The notes beneath the pieces are model-generated. The model saw nothing but the letters and a program-made list of their open reading frames with translations. It had not been told where the DNA came from and ran no database searches. Source: Phoenix dactylifera (taxonomy: Eukaryota; Streptophyta; Magnoliopsida; Arecales; Arecaceae). Taken from it: DNA of 64,000 nucleotides. How positions within the stretch are numbered: position 1 is the first letter of the stretch; the number at the start of each line of letters is the position of its first letter. The stretch is taken from positions 17,928,129-17,992,128 of the forward strand of contig NC_052397.1 of assembly GCF_009389715.1 (NCBI RefSeq), read 5' to 3'. Of the stretch, positions 1-12,887 are shown in pieces. The translations under genes and the position numbers were made by a program.

Positions 1-297
1 TTGTACATGCATCTATGTTGGTTCTTGGGTAACATAGCTGCTGATGTTTATGCATTTATGGGTGCATTCTGATATGTGCAATCAGGAGCAGCTGTGCAGG
101 TGTTTATCTTTGTACTAATGTGTATATTCTTGTTAATTTGTGCAAACGGGCCTCCACATATGCACTTAGATTTGCCCCTATTTTCTTTTATACATGCTAA
201 ATCATGTAAAGATTGTCGGCTTGCATAAAATTTGAAATTGTTGATGCTTTTCTTGGATAAGAAATCTCACTGTTTCTAGCCTTGTATTTGGTTACAG

Positions 298-1556
298 AGT
301 TCTGGATACTTGCTTTCCTACATCTGGGCAGACAATGATACTGTTAGAGAGGCTCTCAACATTCATAAGGTATTATACCTGATTATCTTCACTTCTGAGC
401 TGTATGCAGTGAAATTAGCAGGGTAAGTAACATGAAATCTCATCGTGCATGTTATGTATTTCTGCTACACAAATTTAACGTTCTAAGGGTAGTAATAAGA
501 CAAATTAAGTTTGCCAGAGTTACTCATGGGATATTTTTGCATGGTAATCTGTGAAGTGTACTTGATATGTGCGCTAATCCTTCCATTTTAAAAAGAATAT
601 TGTTGCATAGAAATCTGTCAAATGTACTTGATCTGGGTATTAATAATCCTTCCATTTTAAAGGATTTCTTGACATTTTAATATTTGCTTGCACACTAGCA
701 GAATGATAACCTTCAATAGTCTTAGTGAAATGCTGCTTCTTTGTGAATTACCATAGAATGTCTTCATTTGATTTGTTAAATAGCTTTGTTCATGGTGTCA
801 TAATTCAATCAAGCAGACTAAAATTTATTCTAGTTTAGATGTAAGTGATGTAAAATGGAGTGAAGACGCATATTTTTGACGATGCCAAACAGGGGACAGT
901 GCAACTTTGGCAGAGATGCAACCATGACCTACTTTATACATACGATATCCCAAGTTCTATAAAGTTTCATCTGAATCTGACAAGCAGAGGTTACCGAGCG
1001 TTGGTATATAGGTGAAGTCCCTACACGTTTCGCATAATTAGATATTTTAATTTTACCTGCTATACTAAATTTTCTATTGTTCCATGCCAAAATGCTATCA
1101 CCCGATGCTGCTTTTCTTGTGCAGTGGAGATCATGACTTGCTTATACCCTTTTTGGGCACGCAAGGATGGATTAGATCTCTCAACTTCTCCATCGTGGAT
1201 GACTGGCGGCCATGGTCAGATGGGCAAGTTGCAGGGTGATCTCTTGTTGCACAATTCATCCCAAGCACTAGCCAATGTCATTAGGGAGCTTCTCATTATA
1301 GTTTTTAAAACATGAGATTATAAATCTTGATGTTCCCTTCTCAGGTTCACGAGAGCTTACTCAAATAACCTAACATTTGCAACTGTGAAGGTAAACGGTA
1401 ACAGTAGGAGGTCATAAGGGACTTGATTGGTATAATGATGTTTTATCCACAGTTTTATTCTTGTCCTTGTAGGGTGCGGGACACCTAGCTCCAGAATACC
1501 GGCCAAAAGAGAGCCTGGCTATGCTTCAAAGGTGGCTTTCTGGTGCCCCTCTGTAA
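298..1556 (+). CDS. SCPL gene A, type I, 3' part only (exons 10-14)
   Basis: This is the C-terminal part of a serine carboxypeptidase-like protein (S10 family); the window opens inside its intron 9. Exons read by homology to genes B, C and E are 298-369, 893-1011, 1125-1235, 1345-1390 and 1473-1556, all with GT-AG borders, ending in TAA. The part encodes the segment [14 protein letters not shown], the catalytic Asp region [14 protein letters not shown], and [11 protein letters not shown] with the catalytic His; the tail is GAPL. The Leu after the catalytic His differs from Thr in all sister genes, and ESLAML replaces ECLAML, so a Cys is lost. One codon is missing in exon 12 compared with B, in frame. 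Intron 10 is about 0.5 kb, much shorter than in B, C or E. No stop or frameshift is seen in the visible part. The 5' exons are outside the window, so whether the gene is complete is unknown. Confidence 0.85.
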
Positions 1557-4500
1557 CATGATTAGCCTCCATAATTAACCCCAAAATCAGCAGTAGCCTG
1601 ATTATAATCTGCGGGCCTGGGGTCACCTGATGTACTCTATGATAAAAAGTACTTAATAAGAAGTCCCAGAATTGGAAGGAAGAGCTACCAAGATTCCAGA
1701 GTAATTCATCTTCAAAATTGTGAACCCTTATGCATGCGCCAGCTTTGTTGTATCTTGGTTGTTTTTTCAAGGAAAGACCGCCCGTGAATGGACAGAATAG
1801 ACGATTACTACTGTCCAACTATTTACATTATAAAAATATAAAAAGCATCCACTTCTTGGACTATTGCTTCTTGGATTTTAATAGTGTGGTCCTTGTAGCC
1901 TCGTTTCATAGCTTAGGTTCGGTTTGGTTAGGATATGCCAGATTATCAAATACTTGAAATTTTTTAAAAATTATTTATTTGAGAAAATGGTTATAATAGG
2001 AAGAAATAAAATTTACCGTAGGCAAAAAATTTAATTTGAAAAATAAGCCAGAAAAAAATTACTATATTCAATTGGATATAATCTTATATAAAAATATTAA
2101 CAAATTTTTTAAAAATATATTTGAATAAACAATTCAAATAATAATATTTATTTATTGTTGAATTTATTTATTGGCCATTTATATCCCACTCATATAATGG
2201 TTGTCAATATAGGCTGTTGTTAATATAGCTCATTTCAGATATTGAAATATATTTACATGTGTTAATAAATATTTTTAAATTAATTATATATATATATATT
2301 AACAAATATATTTTTTATTATAAATAAATTTTGGTATTTCTAATATTTTATTAAATAAATATTGCACCATTAATTGATTAATTTGGAAAAATAATTAAAT
2401 CGTTATATAGAAAATTAGATATTTGGATTTAGCATAATCGTATATTGAGCTACTGAAAATGATCGGCTGGCCTTATGTTTTGAGTTGGGACTATTGTGGT
2501 ATTGACAATATTAAAAAAGAACATGTGTGGGTTACAATGAAAAAAGTGGAGGCATTTCTGACAATTTCATATTACCTCCACTCGATAGTGTAGAAAAAAA
2601 ATATTACTTCCCGATGGTATTTGTTTTACCTTTTTTTTTTATGGTACTAAGCATGGCATTATTTATTTTACCACCCTCCCTCATCCTCTCATTTTCTATG
2701 GTAAGAATTTTTACATATTAGTTCAAGACATTTTTAATATTATTTTTAGTTGGTGTCTTTTTAAAATTTATGCTTTAATTCTTAAAATTTTTAATTTTAT
2801 TATATGTAGGTCTCTTGGTTTAAGTTTAAAACATATAATCTTGCCATATATATCATTTCATAGTAGCATGCATTTTTTATTCCCATAATTTTAGAGAGCA
2901 TGATTCAAGCATAAATCATCCACAGTAAAGCATAATGCTAGAATATGAATTATTCATAATCATGGATCCTAAATTTTTAAGAGAATACAAAACCAATCAC
3001 ATCACTATAATTTATATTTTTTAATACATATAAATTAAATAATTTAAAAATGAGGAAGGTTTGTGCCAGGGTCACTTATCTTTGTTCGCCTAAAAATTAT
3101 TAGGTTTAGATAGGCGAATCAGCTATACCTATCCAAGCCAATTAGCAAGATAAATTAATTGGCATTCAACTATTTGAAAATATAAATACAATTTAAGAAA
3201 CTCTAGAGGAATGGAAATGAACTTGAGTAGGCTTCAAGTCCAAACTAGATAAAGAGGTAGATAAGACTGGTCTATGCAGTCTGCAACATCAATTTAGGAC
3301 TTTTAAATAAGATCTACAAATCAGGTGGATAAAGAGAGGGTGAACCAAGAATAGAATCTTTCTCTCTAACTTTTTCTATTATTTTTTTACCTATATATAT
3401 ATATATATTCCATTTTTTTTCCTCCTCTTTTCCTTTTTTTCCTTTTTTTTTTTTTCTCCTCTATTGATTTAGGCTTCCTCATCGCTCTCTCTCCTTTTCT
3501 TTGGCGTAACAAGTTGATTGGAGGGTAAACCCGCCCCACCACGATACAGGAGAGAATGCCATCACAAAATTGTGATAGTTGTAATTTACTTAAATGTGAT
3601 ACATATTGCATAATACTTTTTATAGCCTATCCCTGTTCTTGGTTTTTTTTTTTTTTGGTATATCTGAGGGTTGATTAGAACAGAAAACAGAGAATCGAAA
3701 ACAGAACAGTAAACCATAAACATAGCTAATGTCTTAAATAATTCTTGGGGGTTGACTGCCTAATGCCTATGGACATGCAGAAGAAGAGCACAGATTCCCA
3801 ATCTAGTTCAAAATACTAGATTCGGGAACATGTCCATGCGGCAATATGTAAGATGAACGAATTAGTTAATGGATGGCTGAGATCTCGTATAACATGTGGG
3901 ATCATGCAAGACTAATCGAGTATATAATGGATGGTTGAGATCTCATATAAAATTGAAACAAAGGACGACGGGCAATGTCACAAATTTGGAAATACAAAAC
4001 CAAACTTTAGGACTGAGCTTTTTTTTTCGCCTTTCTTTAAAATAATAATAATTAGTAGGCGCTCTCGGCCCCTCGACGGTGGACAGCTGACCCTTTGACA
4101 AGATCGTTGCCTGACAGAATGGACAAATTATTTGGTCCCATCTGAGTTTCACGGTGCAAATCTCGTACGTCATCCGTGACCTAGCGCCGAGTACAAACAG
4201 CGCCTATTCGCTTGCCTGGTGCTATGGCTATAACCAGAAAACCATTTTCCGCTTCCTTGACGAAGGCAAAGGGTTTGGATTTCATTATAATACGCTTCGA
4301 GATTGATGAACAATCACACGGGTGGCGCTCGTAGCCGTTGTGATGTTATCGTTGAAATAATTCACCATTTGAAATAAGTAGCAAGTAGGTAGCCATTAAT
4401 TTCTACCAGAAAACCAACGTGTGAAGTATTAACTAGAAGAAAGGAACGAAGGCCCACTTCCCTCCTTTGTGACGCCATCGATCCCCTCCTTTTTCCCTCA

Positions 4501-4830
4501 AGAGAAGTTGCGACGAGAACTCTGGACACCCGTATGATACTCAAACTTGGAAGTGATGGATACAAATCCGACCCTTGATGGCTCGATCAGATGGTGACTG
4601 CGTGTGACTTATCCAAATTGGCCCCCACCTCCACCAACTTCTCATTCTTTTAATCTTTTGTCACCTGTCCAATTTCATCTGTCAAATGACATGAAATTTT
4701 CAATATTTTGTTTGTCCTGTACCATTAAAGGAACCCCCACCTCTGCTCGTCGTCGGCTACCGGCCCGTTTCTCTTCCTCTCAAAAGGGGGTGGCAAATGC
4801 TAATGGCCTTTAATTTGCGAGGACCAAAGA
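1557..4830. other. Intergenic spacer A-B
   Basis: No gene is supported here. The first part (about 1557-3600) parallels the flank downstream of B (12888-14950): a short 3' flank, then a very AT-rich stretch (about 1940-3060), then pyrimidine-rich low complexity near 3360-3470. The block 3731-4057 matches the C-D spacer (about 24034-24361) and the E-F spacer (about 58019-58346). From about 4160 to the ATG of B the sequence matches the region upstream of C (about 15015-15660) and, more weakly, of E, so this is probably the promoter and 5' leader of B. No clear TATA box could be fixed. Small open frames here are not conserved as proteins. Confidence 0.7.
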
Positions 4831-7800
4831 ATGGCAGTAGCCAAGGAAGCTAGAAAGCTCTCCTCTTCCTTGGCGATGCTCTCTATACTATTTGTACTGC
4901 TGCTACCAACGTTCTCATGTTCTTCTATTGTGTCAGCTCTGAACACCATCACCCACCTTCCAGGATTTCATGGAACCCTGCCCTTCCATTTGGAAACCGG
5001 GTGAGCTTTCCATGTTTTAACATCCATGTTCTAATTGGTGCACGGCTGCTGCTTCTCAATTATGGGAAAATTTAGGCAACTTGTGCTTCTACTTTGCATG
5101 TTTTAGATACGTGGAGGTGGATGAAGTGAACGATGCTCAGCTTTTCTACTACTTCATAAAGTCTGAGAGGAACCCGGAGGAGGATCCTCTAATAGTGTGG
5201 CTGACAGGAGGCCCGGGCTGCTCGGGGCTCTCAGCATTGGCGATTCAGATTGGTAAGGCTCCTCTACTCAACAAAGTGATTGGTACGGTTCTTTTAGTTT
5301 TAGCGATCACGATTCAAAGTCAATGAATTCACTTCAATACTCGTGCTGCGTTGAAGTATTGAGTTCGCTTTAAAAGTCTATTATATTGGTTAGAAGTGTT
5401 CAAATATGGATTAAAGAGCAGGAGGAAGAGGCTTGAGGCAACAAAAATTATAATAATGGATGCAGGGAATTCAAACCATGTCATAGATGAAGTTGTTACA
5501 ACCCCTGTCACACATGATTCTATGAACAAGATGGATGTGAGGACCCATACGGGCATGTGTTTAGTCCCACATCGGCTAGTAATCATATAGATTTTGAGTA
5601 TTTATACAGAACCAAAAAATTAAATATATAACACCTTCTCGCTAGTCTTTTTGGATAAGATCTTTGGTTGTTACAAATAGTATTAGACCGGACCCGACGC
5701 ATGGCATATATGGACCAAGAAACACTGCAGGACGAGTTCATGAGGGCTGATCACAAGACGATCGTGGTGCTTGAGCTATGATTTGAATGTAGTTCGAACT
5801 CAGTCTGACGAGGACGCTAGGGCTTAAACGGGGGAGTATGTAAGAATCCATGTGAGTGTATATTTAGTCCTATATCGGCTATGTGCTGCTGGGTAGATCT
5901 TGGGTACTTATACAGGACCAAAAAATTCAAATACCATATTTTAGCTAGCTTGTGTGGGTGAGGTCTTGGGTTGTTACAATAGAAGTAATAGTAGCCATTA
6001 GCAGAAGTCCGAGATGACATAAGGAGTTTAGTGTAGCTATAAATTCTAGTGTATAGCAGATATATCCTTTATAAATTGATCTCGCTAAAGTTTAAAGTGT
6101 GCCGACAAAGCAAAATGTGAGTTACCAGCCATTTGGTGCTTGTTTTTCGATGAGATTTTTGAGTCACCACACCTCTACTCTTCATCCATAGATACAAGTA
6201 AAAGTGATAAAGGGCTCTATTATCTAGAAAGAAAACTACTATCAAAAAAAAAAATGATGAGACCTGAGTATTACAAGTTCACTTCAAGATTGCTCCATTG
6301 TGACTTTGGTATTATATATTTGAAACATAAAATTGGTCTCTTCATACCAGGGGTAATAGTGCTTATATATCCTTTCTTTTCGTCAAATCCAGCAATGGTA
6401 GGAGTTTTGTGCACTAGAATACTTTTTTTAGAAAGCAAGCCTTGCTGCAATATTAAGGTTGCTTCATTGTGATCTAGATATTATAAATTTGAAGCATAGA
6501 AATAGCCTCTTCGCATGTCGAGCTATGTATATTGGACATAGGATTCGTGTGACTTGATAAACCGGGCCCATGTTCAGTTGATGTGATCCCTATTATTCAA
6601 GAGAGACAATCAGGAAGTGAGGTCGAAACGAGGGTAAGCTTAATTTAAACTTACCTCAACCCCAGCCATAATTTGTGCCAAATTGGATCAAACATAATCT
6701 CCTTGGATTGAGCTTGGTTGGAAGCTATTAACCCAGTGGTAGATTGGGTCAAGCTCGTATTGAGCATTTTGCCGAGTTGGACAAACTTGAACTTACATAG
6801 GAAGGCCACCGATCTGAATCAACTCGAGCATAACTTATCATCCTAGAACAAGATTCCTACAAAGTTACATAGAGTAGGCGCAAACTTCGCTTATGTGACA
6901 TTCACAAAACCTAACCTAATTTAAATTGTATTTCAGCTAATAATTTTGCACTCAAATTGGTTTGAGGTTGGTGGTGGTTAGGTTTTTGGTTTAGTTCGAT
7001 CTGAATGGAGTATATCTGAAGGATTGGGCCTGGCTTTTCGCTTAACCCAACTCAATCCACCCAAATCAGAAATTATCTCACAGGATTTTTTTGATTATGT
7101 TGAGCTGAGATGCAACTCTAGCATGTAAATATTAATGGATTGATGTCATGTGTACCTCTCTCTAATCTTGCAGGCCCTCTAAAATTTGACGTTGCTAGTT
7201 ACACTGGAGGCCTACCAACCTTGGTCTACAACCCATATACTTGGACTAAGGTCTGATCTCTCTCCCTCTTGCTCTCGCTCTCTCGCTTTTTGAGCTTTGG
7301 TGGTTCTTCAGGTGTGCAACATCATCTTTCTCGATTCGCCGGTCGGGACTGGATTCTCCTATTCGAGTGTGGGGAAAAGCTACAAGACAGGGGATACCAA
7401 AGCGGCCCGACAAGTCCACACTTTCCTTAGAAAGGTGGGGGCTATTGCTATTTCTTTCAATTTATTGAATTCATATGTTTAAGATGTTCAGGAGGAGAAC
7501 GGTGCGATTGATTTACGAGCACTCGGGTTGTGATGCAGTGGTTTATTGATCACCCAGAGTTCCTCTCCAATCCACTCTACGTTGGTGGAGATTCGTATTC
7601 TGGTATTGTTGTGCCAGTTGCTGCTCAAGAAATAGCAAAAGGTAATTTCTTAAAAATAGTTGTTTATTGTATGATCGATAATTTTCTGAAACCGGATGCG
7701 ATAACAAGTCAACAGTCTCTGCTATAAGATTGGTATTCAGAAGATACCATGATTATTGGGAGGGGAAAAAGATTCCACTCCCTTAAGCCTTCCTTACAAA

Positions 7801-10800
7801 AAAAAATTAGCAGCATAAATTCAACATTGCATCAAATCATTTGTCAATGTTTGTAGTTTCTTCGAAGTTTTTTGAACATAAATGCAAAGAGGTTTGAAGA
7901 ACAATGTCCGGATATTGAATAGTGGAAACTAATTAGCGCATAATCTGGATAATTTATGATGGTCGACAATTTAAGAATTACTAAGCAGGTCATATTCAAT
8001 CACGGATATCATAATTTTTTGAAGTCTTCAGAATTCTTCCGAAAGTACTGTTCCACTGATAAATTTGATGTATTCATACATTCATCTGCCTTTATGCCTT
8101 TAAGGTTTGTTATGTTGCAGGTGATCAAGATGGAGATGAACTTTCTTACAATCTCAAGGTTGGTGAACCTTACCAAAAAATATACCTAAATGTGTGTGTA
8201 TTCATAAACAAAATATAATTGACTTCTTCCTCCGTATCTTTTCTGGTATATTGGCAGCATCACTTAGATTTTCTTTTCCTTTATCAGAAAGTATAAGAAC
8301 TGCAATCTGTGAAAGCAATAAGTGAATGGTGACAGGTTCAAGACCAAGCATCATATGTAGCTGTTTGGATGTTCTCTGGAAATTAAATGAACAAATTATT
8401 CATAAAATAGCATCCATTAGTGTGTACTTTATTAATTACTCTCTAACTCTCTCTAGCTTTACATACGTAGTGAACTTGAGTCATTCAGGACTAAAATGAG
8501 ATTGAGATAATAGCAAAGCTTATTTTAGAAATAATCTGAATGGTTGTTGGGAGAAAGATCCATACCCCTTTTCTTCAGTAACAAACATCTGGGGATAGGG
8601 TAAGACTTCACAATTACTTGATCATGATTCCACTCCTTTGTACAGAACAATGAAAGCATTTTCATCATCACTACTGGTAGAGAATGTTTATGATAGTTAC
8701 ATCTAATCGCATTTTGACCTTAAACTGCATGTTGTTTCCATGGTGGTATACAGAAGAAACCTTTCACCCATTACCATAAAGGTGAAGTTAATTTTGACCA
8801 CTAAAGAACCATCTTTTTGTTGACATATGGTGTTTTCCACTTTTCCTAATTAATTAGATATTGCACGGCAAAGTAGCTCATTATTTCTTTCTTGCACGAC
8901 ATGGACTAATCCAACACAGATAAGGTATAACGACTACCAATCCTACAACATAATCATAGTTTTGATGAAACAAAGAAGTGGTCTTTTATGAACTTTAAAA
9001 AGTTATCATCACATTATTCTGGAATTTCCATTAGTAACATATGTAAAAAAAAATTGGTGAGCTGGATCCAATGCGAATGGTCCGAGGGGCATGACCACTA
9101 ACAACAACCACAATTTGTCTCATGTTCCTGTACAGGGATCACCATGACAGACCGTAGGCCTTTCTTTTCTGCTGTGGCTGTTATTGTTATTGTTTCTTCC
9201 ATACACACCATTTTGCTTACTGATTTTGAGATCGTCTGTACCATACCTGTGCCTGTAATCTTGCTTATGTACTACTTATATTTGTGTGCTTGTAATCTTC
9301 CTTTCTGGATATGGTTCCAGGGTTATCTGGTTGGCAACCCGAGGACAGATGAGAAGTTTGATAAGGGGGCGGTTGTCCCATATGCGCACGGGATGGCACT
9401 TATATCTGACGAACTTTATGAGGTGAAAGAATTTATCCAACCATTTTCCTAGAGTATGTCAAACCCTTTATGCTTTCCTTGTGAACACTTAACATCATCA
9501 ACATCTTGAGCAATCAGAATCCATGTTAAGCAATCCATTACTGAGGTTTGTCAGATGCATCAAACAAAGGATTCCTTGATTTTTTTGTTAATGGTTAGCG
9601 TTAGATTGGTGATGAAAAGAAGCCATATGATGTAAATAAGTTGTTGGAAGGCAAGTATCACGTCATAGAGTTTGTTCAATAAATAGATAAACAACCTCTT
9701 TTGCAAGATATCTGATGATGGTCTCTATTGGACGATGTCTGTTGACGTGTCTGTTAGTTTATATCATTGATAATTTGTAGTAAAATTCTATTATTATTTT
9801 AAATTTGATTTACAGAATTCTAAACATCATGCTGACCTTAAATAGTCAAAGTAGCAGTCAGAAATCAACCATTAAAATGGCACCATAATTATTGCATATG
9901 AATTTTATTATAGATATTGCTACTTTGAAGTTGGGTACATGTCCCAGCTTCCCCACAACAATAATAGTAATTTGGGAAAACTCTTGTCACAGATATTATA
10001 TAATATCCAAGCCTAATGCTCTTGAGTTGTTTACACTATGACTTCTTATTATGAAGAACTGCATTAGTATTACCTTGTTTTGGGAGAAGGTATATAATAT
10101 TTAATTCTGTACTATTTTTTTCTTTCAGTCAACCAAGAAAAGTTGTGGAGGAGAATATACTAGTCCTAGAAATGAACAATGTGCAAACTATCTGCAGGCT
10201 GTAAATGAGGTGAGTGTGCTATTCACTCTTAAAAGTAAAACAACTGTTTTGACCTCTTTAACTGGAAATGGGTTTTTGGAAACATGCAGTGTATTGAGGG
10301 AATAAACATATTCCAAATTTTGGAGCCAGTGTGCTTTGTCGCGAGCCCAAAGCCCGGCATGGTTGCAGCATATAGCAGGAGATTGCTTAAAGAGGATATT
10401 AAAAAGTTTCCTTTATTAAAATCTGACCTTCCTTTGGAGTGTAGAGTAAATCCCCAGCCCTCCAACACAATCTAGCACATGCACCAACACTTTCAGATGT
10501 TATCAAGTGTCGTAATATGTATTTTCTGAACTCTTCTATTAATGTGCTTAAAGGCATTAGCATCTTAAAATGCATTTAGACTTTTGAGGCTACTTCTTAT
10601 CCCTGCATTCAGGTTGAAACTTGATCCTTGTTCGAAACTTCAGTTTAGAATCTTACTATGTGTAAATATTGGTTCATCTGATTTGCATATGGCTGGCCAA
10701 GTAATATCTTACGCCTAATTTATCTTCATATATGATTGCTTGTACATTCATCTATGTTGTTTCATGTGTGAAATAACTGCTGATGTTTATGCATTTATGT

Positions 10801-12887
10801 GTGCTTGCTTGTGCATTCTGATATGTGCAATCAGGTGCAGCTGTGCAGGTGTTTATCTTTGTACTAATGTGTATGTGCTTGTTAAATAGTGCAAACGGAG
10901 CTCCATATATGCACTTAAATTTGCCCCTATTTGCTTTTATACATGCTAAATCATGTAAAGGTTGTCCACTTGCATAAAATTTGACATTGTTGATGCTTTT
11001 CTAGGACAAGAAATCTCACTGTTTCTAGCCATGTATTTTGTTACAGAGTTCTGGATACTTGCTTTCCTACTTCTGGGCAGACAATGATACTGTTAGAGAG
11101 GCTCTCAATATTCATAAGGTATTATACCTGATTATCTTCACTTCTGAGCTGTATGTAGTGAAATTAACAGTGTAAGTAACATGGAATCTCATCGCGCATG
11201 TTATGTATTTCTGCTACACAAATTTAACGTTCTAAGGGTAGTAATAAGACAAAGTTTGCCAAAGTTACTCGTGGGATATTTTTGTGTGGTAATCGGTGAA
11301 GTGTAGTTGATCTGTGTACTAATTCTTTCATTTTGAAAAGGATATAGCTGCATAGAAGCCTGTGAAATGTACTTGATCTGTGTATTAATCCTTCCATTTT
11401 AGAGAGTTTCTTAACAGTCCCTGAAAAGATATGGTTCACTACATAGAGTCCTTGAAGTCTAGTTACCACAGATAGAGCAGACATTTGTGGAATATGCGCT
11501 AATTGATGTTCAAGTTATTAGCCTAAAATGGGGAAATCTGACTAAGGAAGAACTTAATTTTATAGCTCTCCCTTATCCCCCATGGTAGTCAAAAGCATGT
11601 AAGTCATATTACAATTCAGGTAACCCTTGACCACAAAATGGTTAAACTAGGCAAGGACTTATAAATGTCTTCACAGGTATAACTTTTAGAGATTAATATG
11701 CAGTTTTGAAGAATTGAGGAATTGTTAAGGAAATAATAGAATTTTAGGGTTATTTTGCTTGGATAGTTTTGCATTAGGGGCTGCCAGCATAGTATATTTA
11801 TCTTCACCAATCAGATAAATATGTTCTGTTTTTGAATTACGGAAGTATGTGTGTGAATTCTTTGTCCAGGAACTGAGTAAGATTAAACAGTATACCAGTA
11901 TGGAAATCCCTCATTTAGGTTACGATGCGGCACCAGTAAATCAGCTCTCTTAGTAGTTATGAGAATACAAGAAATACATGTGACATAGAGCTCTTCTTTT
12001 TAGAAGCACATTTTAATATTTGCTTGCACGCTAGCAGAATGATTGCCTTTCAATAGTCAGTCAAATGTTGTTTGTGGATTACCAAAGAAAGTCTTCATTT
12101 TATTTGTTAAATAGCTTTGTTCATGGTGTTATAATTCAATCAAGCAGACTAAAGTTTATTCTAGTTTAGATGTAAGTGATGTAAAATGGAGTGAAGACGC
12201 ATATTTTTGACGATGCCAAACAGGGGACAGTGCAACATTGGCAGAGATGCAACCATGACCTACTTTATACATACGATATCCCAAGTTCTATAAAGTTTCA
12301 TCTGAATCTGACCAGCAGAGGTTACCGAGCGTTGGTATACAGGTGAAGTCCCTACACGTTTCGCATAATTAGATATTTTAATTTTACCTGCTATACTAAA
12401 TTTTCTATTGTTCCATGCCAAAATGTTATTATTTGATGCTGCTTTTCTTATGCAGTGGTGATCATGACATGGCTGTACCTTTTGTGGGCACGCAAGGATG
12501 GATTAGATCTCTCAACTTCTCCATCGTGGATGACTGGCGGCCATGGTCTGCAGATGGGCAAGTCGCAGGGTGATCTCTTGTTGCGCTAACCAATTTCATT
12601 AGGGAGCTTCATATTATAGTTCTTTAAAGCGTGTGATTATAAATCTTGATGTTCGCTTGTCAGGTTCACGAGGACTTACTCAAATAACCTGACTTTTGCA
12701 ACTGTGAAGGTAAACAGTAATTTTCCTGCCCATAATAGGAGATCATAAGGTACTTAGTTGGAATGATGATGTTTAATCCACAGTTTTATTCTTGTCCTTG
12801 TAGGGTGCGGGACACACAGCTCCAGAATACCGGCCAAAAGAGTGCTTGGCTATGCTTCAAAGGTGGCTTTCTGGTGTCCCTCTGTAG
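4831..12887 (+). CDS. SCPL gene B, type I, complete, probable acyltransferase or carboxypeptidase
   Basis: Fourteen exons join into an uninterrupted 476-aa frame: 4831-5000, 5107-5252, 7174-7250, 7312-7434, 7539-7641, 8121-8158, 9321-9422, 10129-10209, 10290-10445, 11047-11118, 12224-12342, 12456-12569, 12664-12709, 12804-12887. All introns are GT-AG. The start gives a hydrophobic signal peptide (about residues 14-36), so the protein enters the secretory pathway and may go to the vacuole or apoplast. GGPGCS lies at about 91-96, the nucleophile Ser191 in GDSYSG, the catalytic Asp in SGDHD (about 396-400) and His453 in [11 protein letters not shown]. Length is typical of plant SCPL proteins. 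GDSYSG rather than the GESYAG of true carboxypeptidases is known in SCPL acyltransferases that use 1-O-acylglucose donors; an acyltransferase is therefore inferred, substrate unknown. Exon 9 is one codon shorter than in C and E, in frame. Intron 2 holds a TRIM element. Confidence 0.92.
5536..5675 (+). repeat. 5' LTR of the intron-2 TRIM
   Basis: About 140 bp with TG...CA ends; direct repeat of 5839-5978, clearly diverged from it. Confidence 0.7.
5839..5978 (+). repeat. 3' LTR of the intron-2 TRIM
   Basis: About 140 bp with TG...CA ends; direct repeat of 5536-5675. It is preceded by a purine-rich tract that fits a polypurine primer. Confidence 0.7.

Larger units (their letters stand above)
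5536..5978 (+). mobile_element. TRIM (terminal-repeat retrotransposon in miniature) in intron 2 of B
   Basis: Two diverged direct repeats of about 140 bp (5536-5675 and 5839-5978) both start TGT(G/A)AG, end GGTTGTTACA and carry the shared motif around TAGTCCCACATCGGCT, common in plant TRIM LTRs. The 163-bp non-coding interior begins with a degenerate initiator-Met tRNA-like primer site and ends with a purine-rich tract just before the second repeat. It is an old fossil, judging by how far the two repeats have diverged. E lacks it at the matching place; C keeps a partial copy. Confidence 0.75.

Noticed and set aside
1940-3060. Possible MITE in the AT-rich spacer beginning near GGTTCGGTTTGGTTAGG
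   Set aside because: The start resembles common plant repeats, but no terminal inverted repeat or target duplication could be found and the same sequence follows B, C and E as part of the array.
4362-4565. Minus-strand frame upstream of B, also upstream of C at 15167-15397
   Set aside because: It lies in the shared promoter region, differs between copies by indels and has no domain.
8961-9452. Frame at 9144-9452 (also 19110 and 53112) as a small membrane protein
   Set aside because: The hydrophobic part is the pyrimidine-rich end of intron 6 read through into exon 7; the real coding part starts at the acceptor before GGTTATCTGG.
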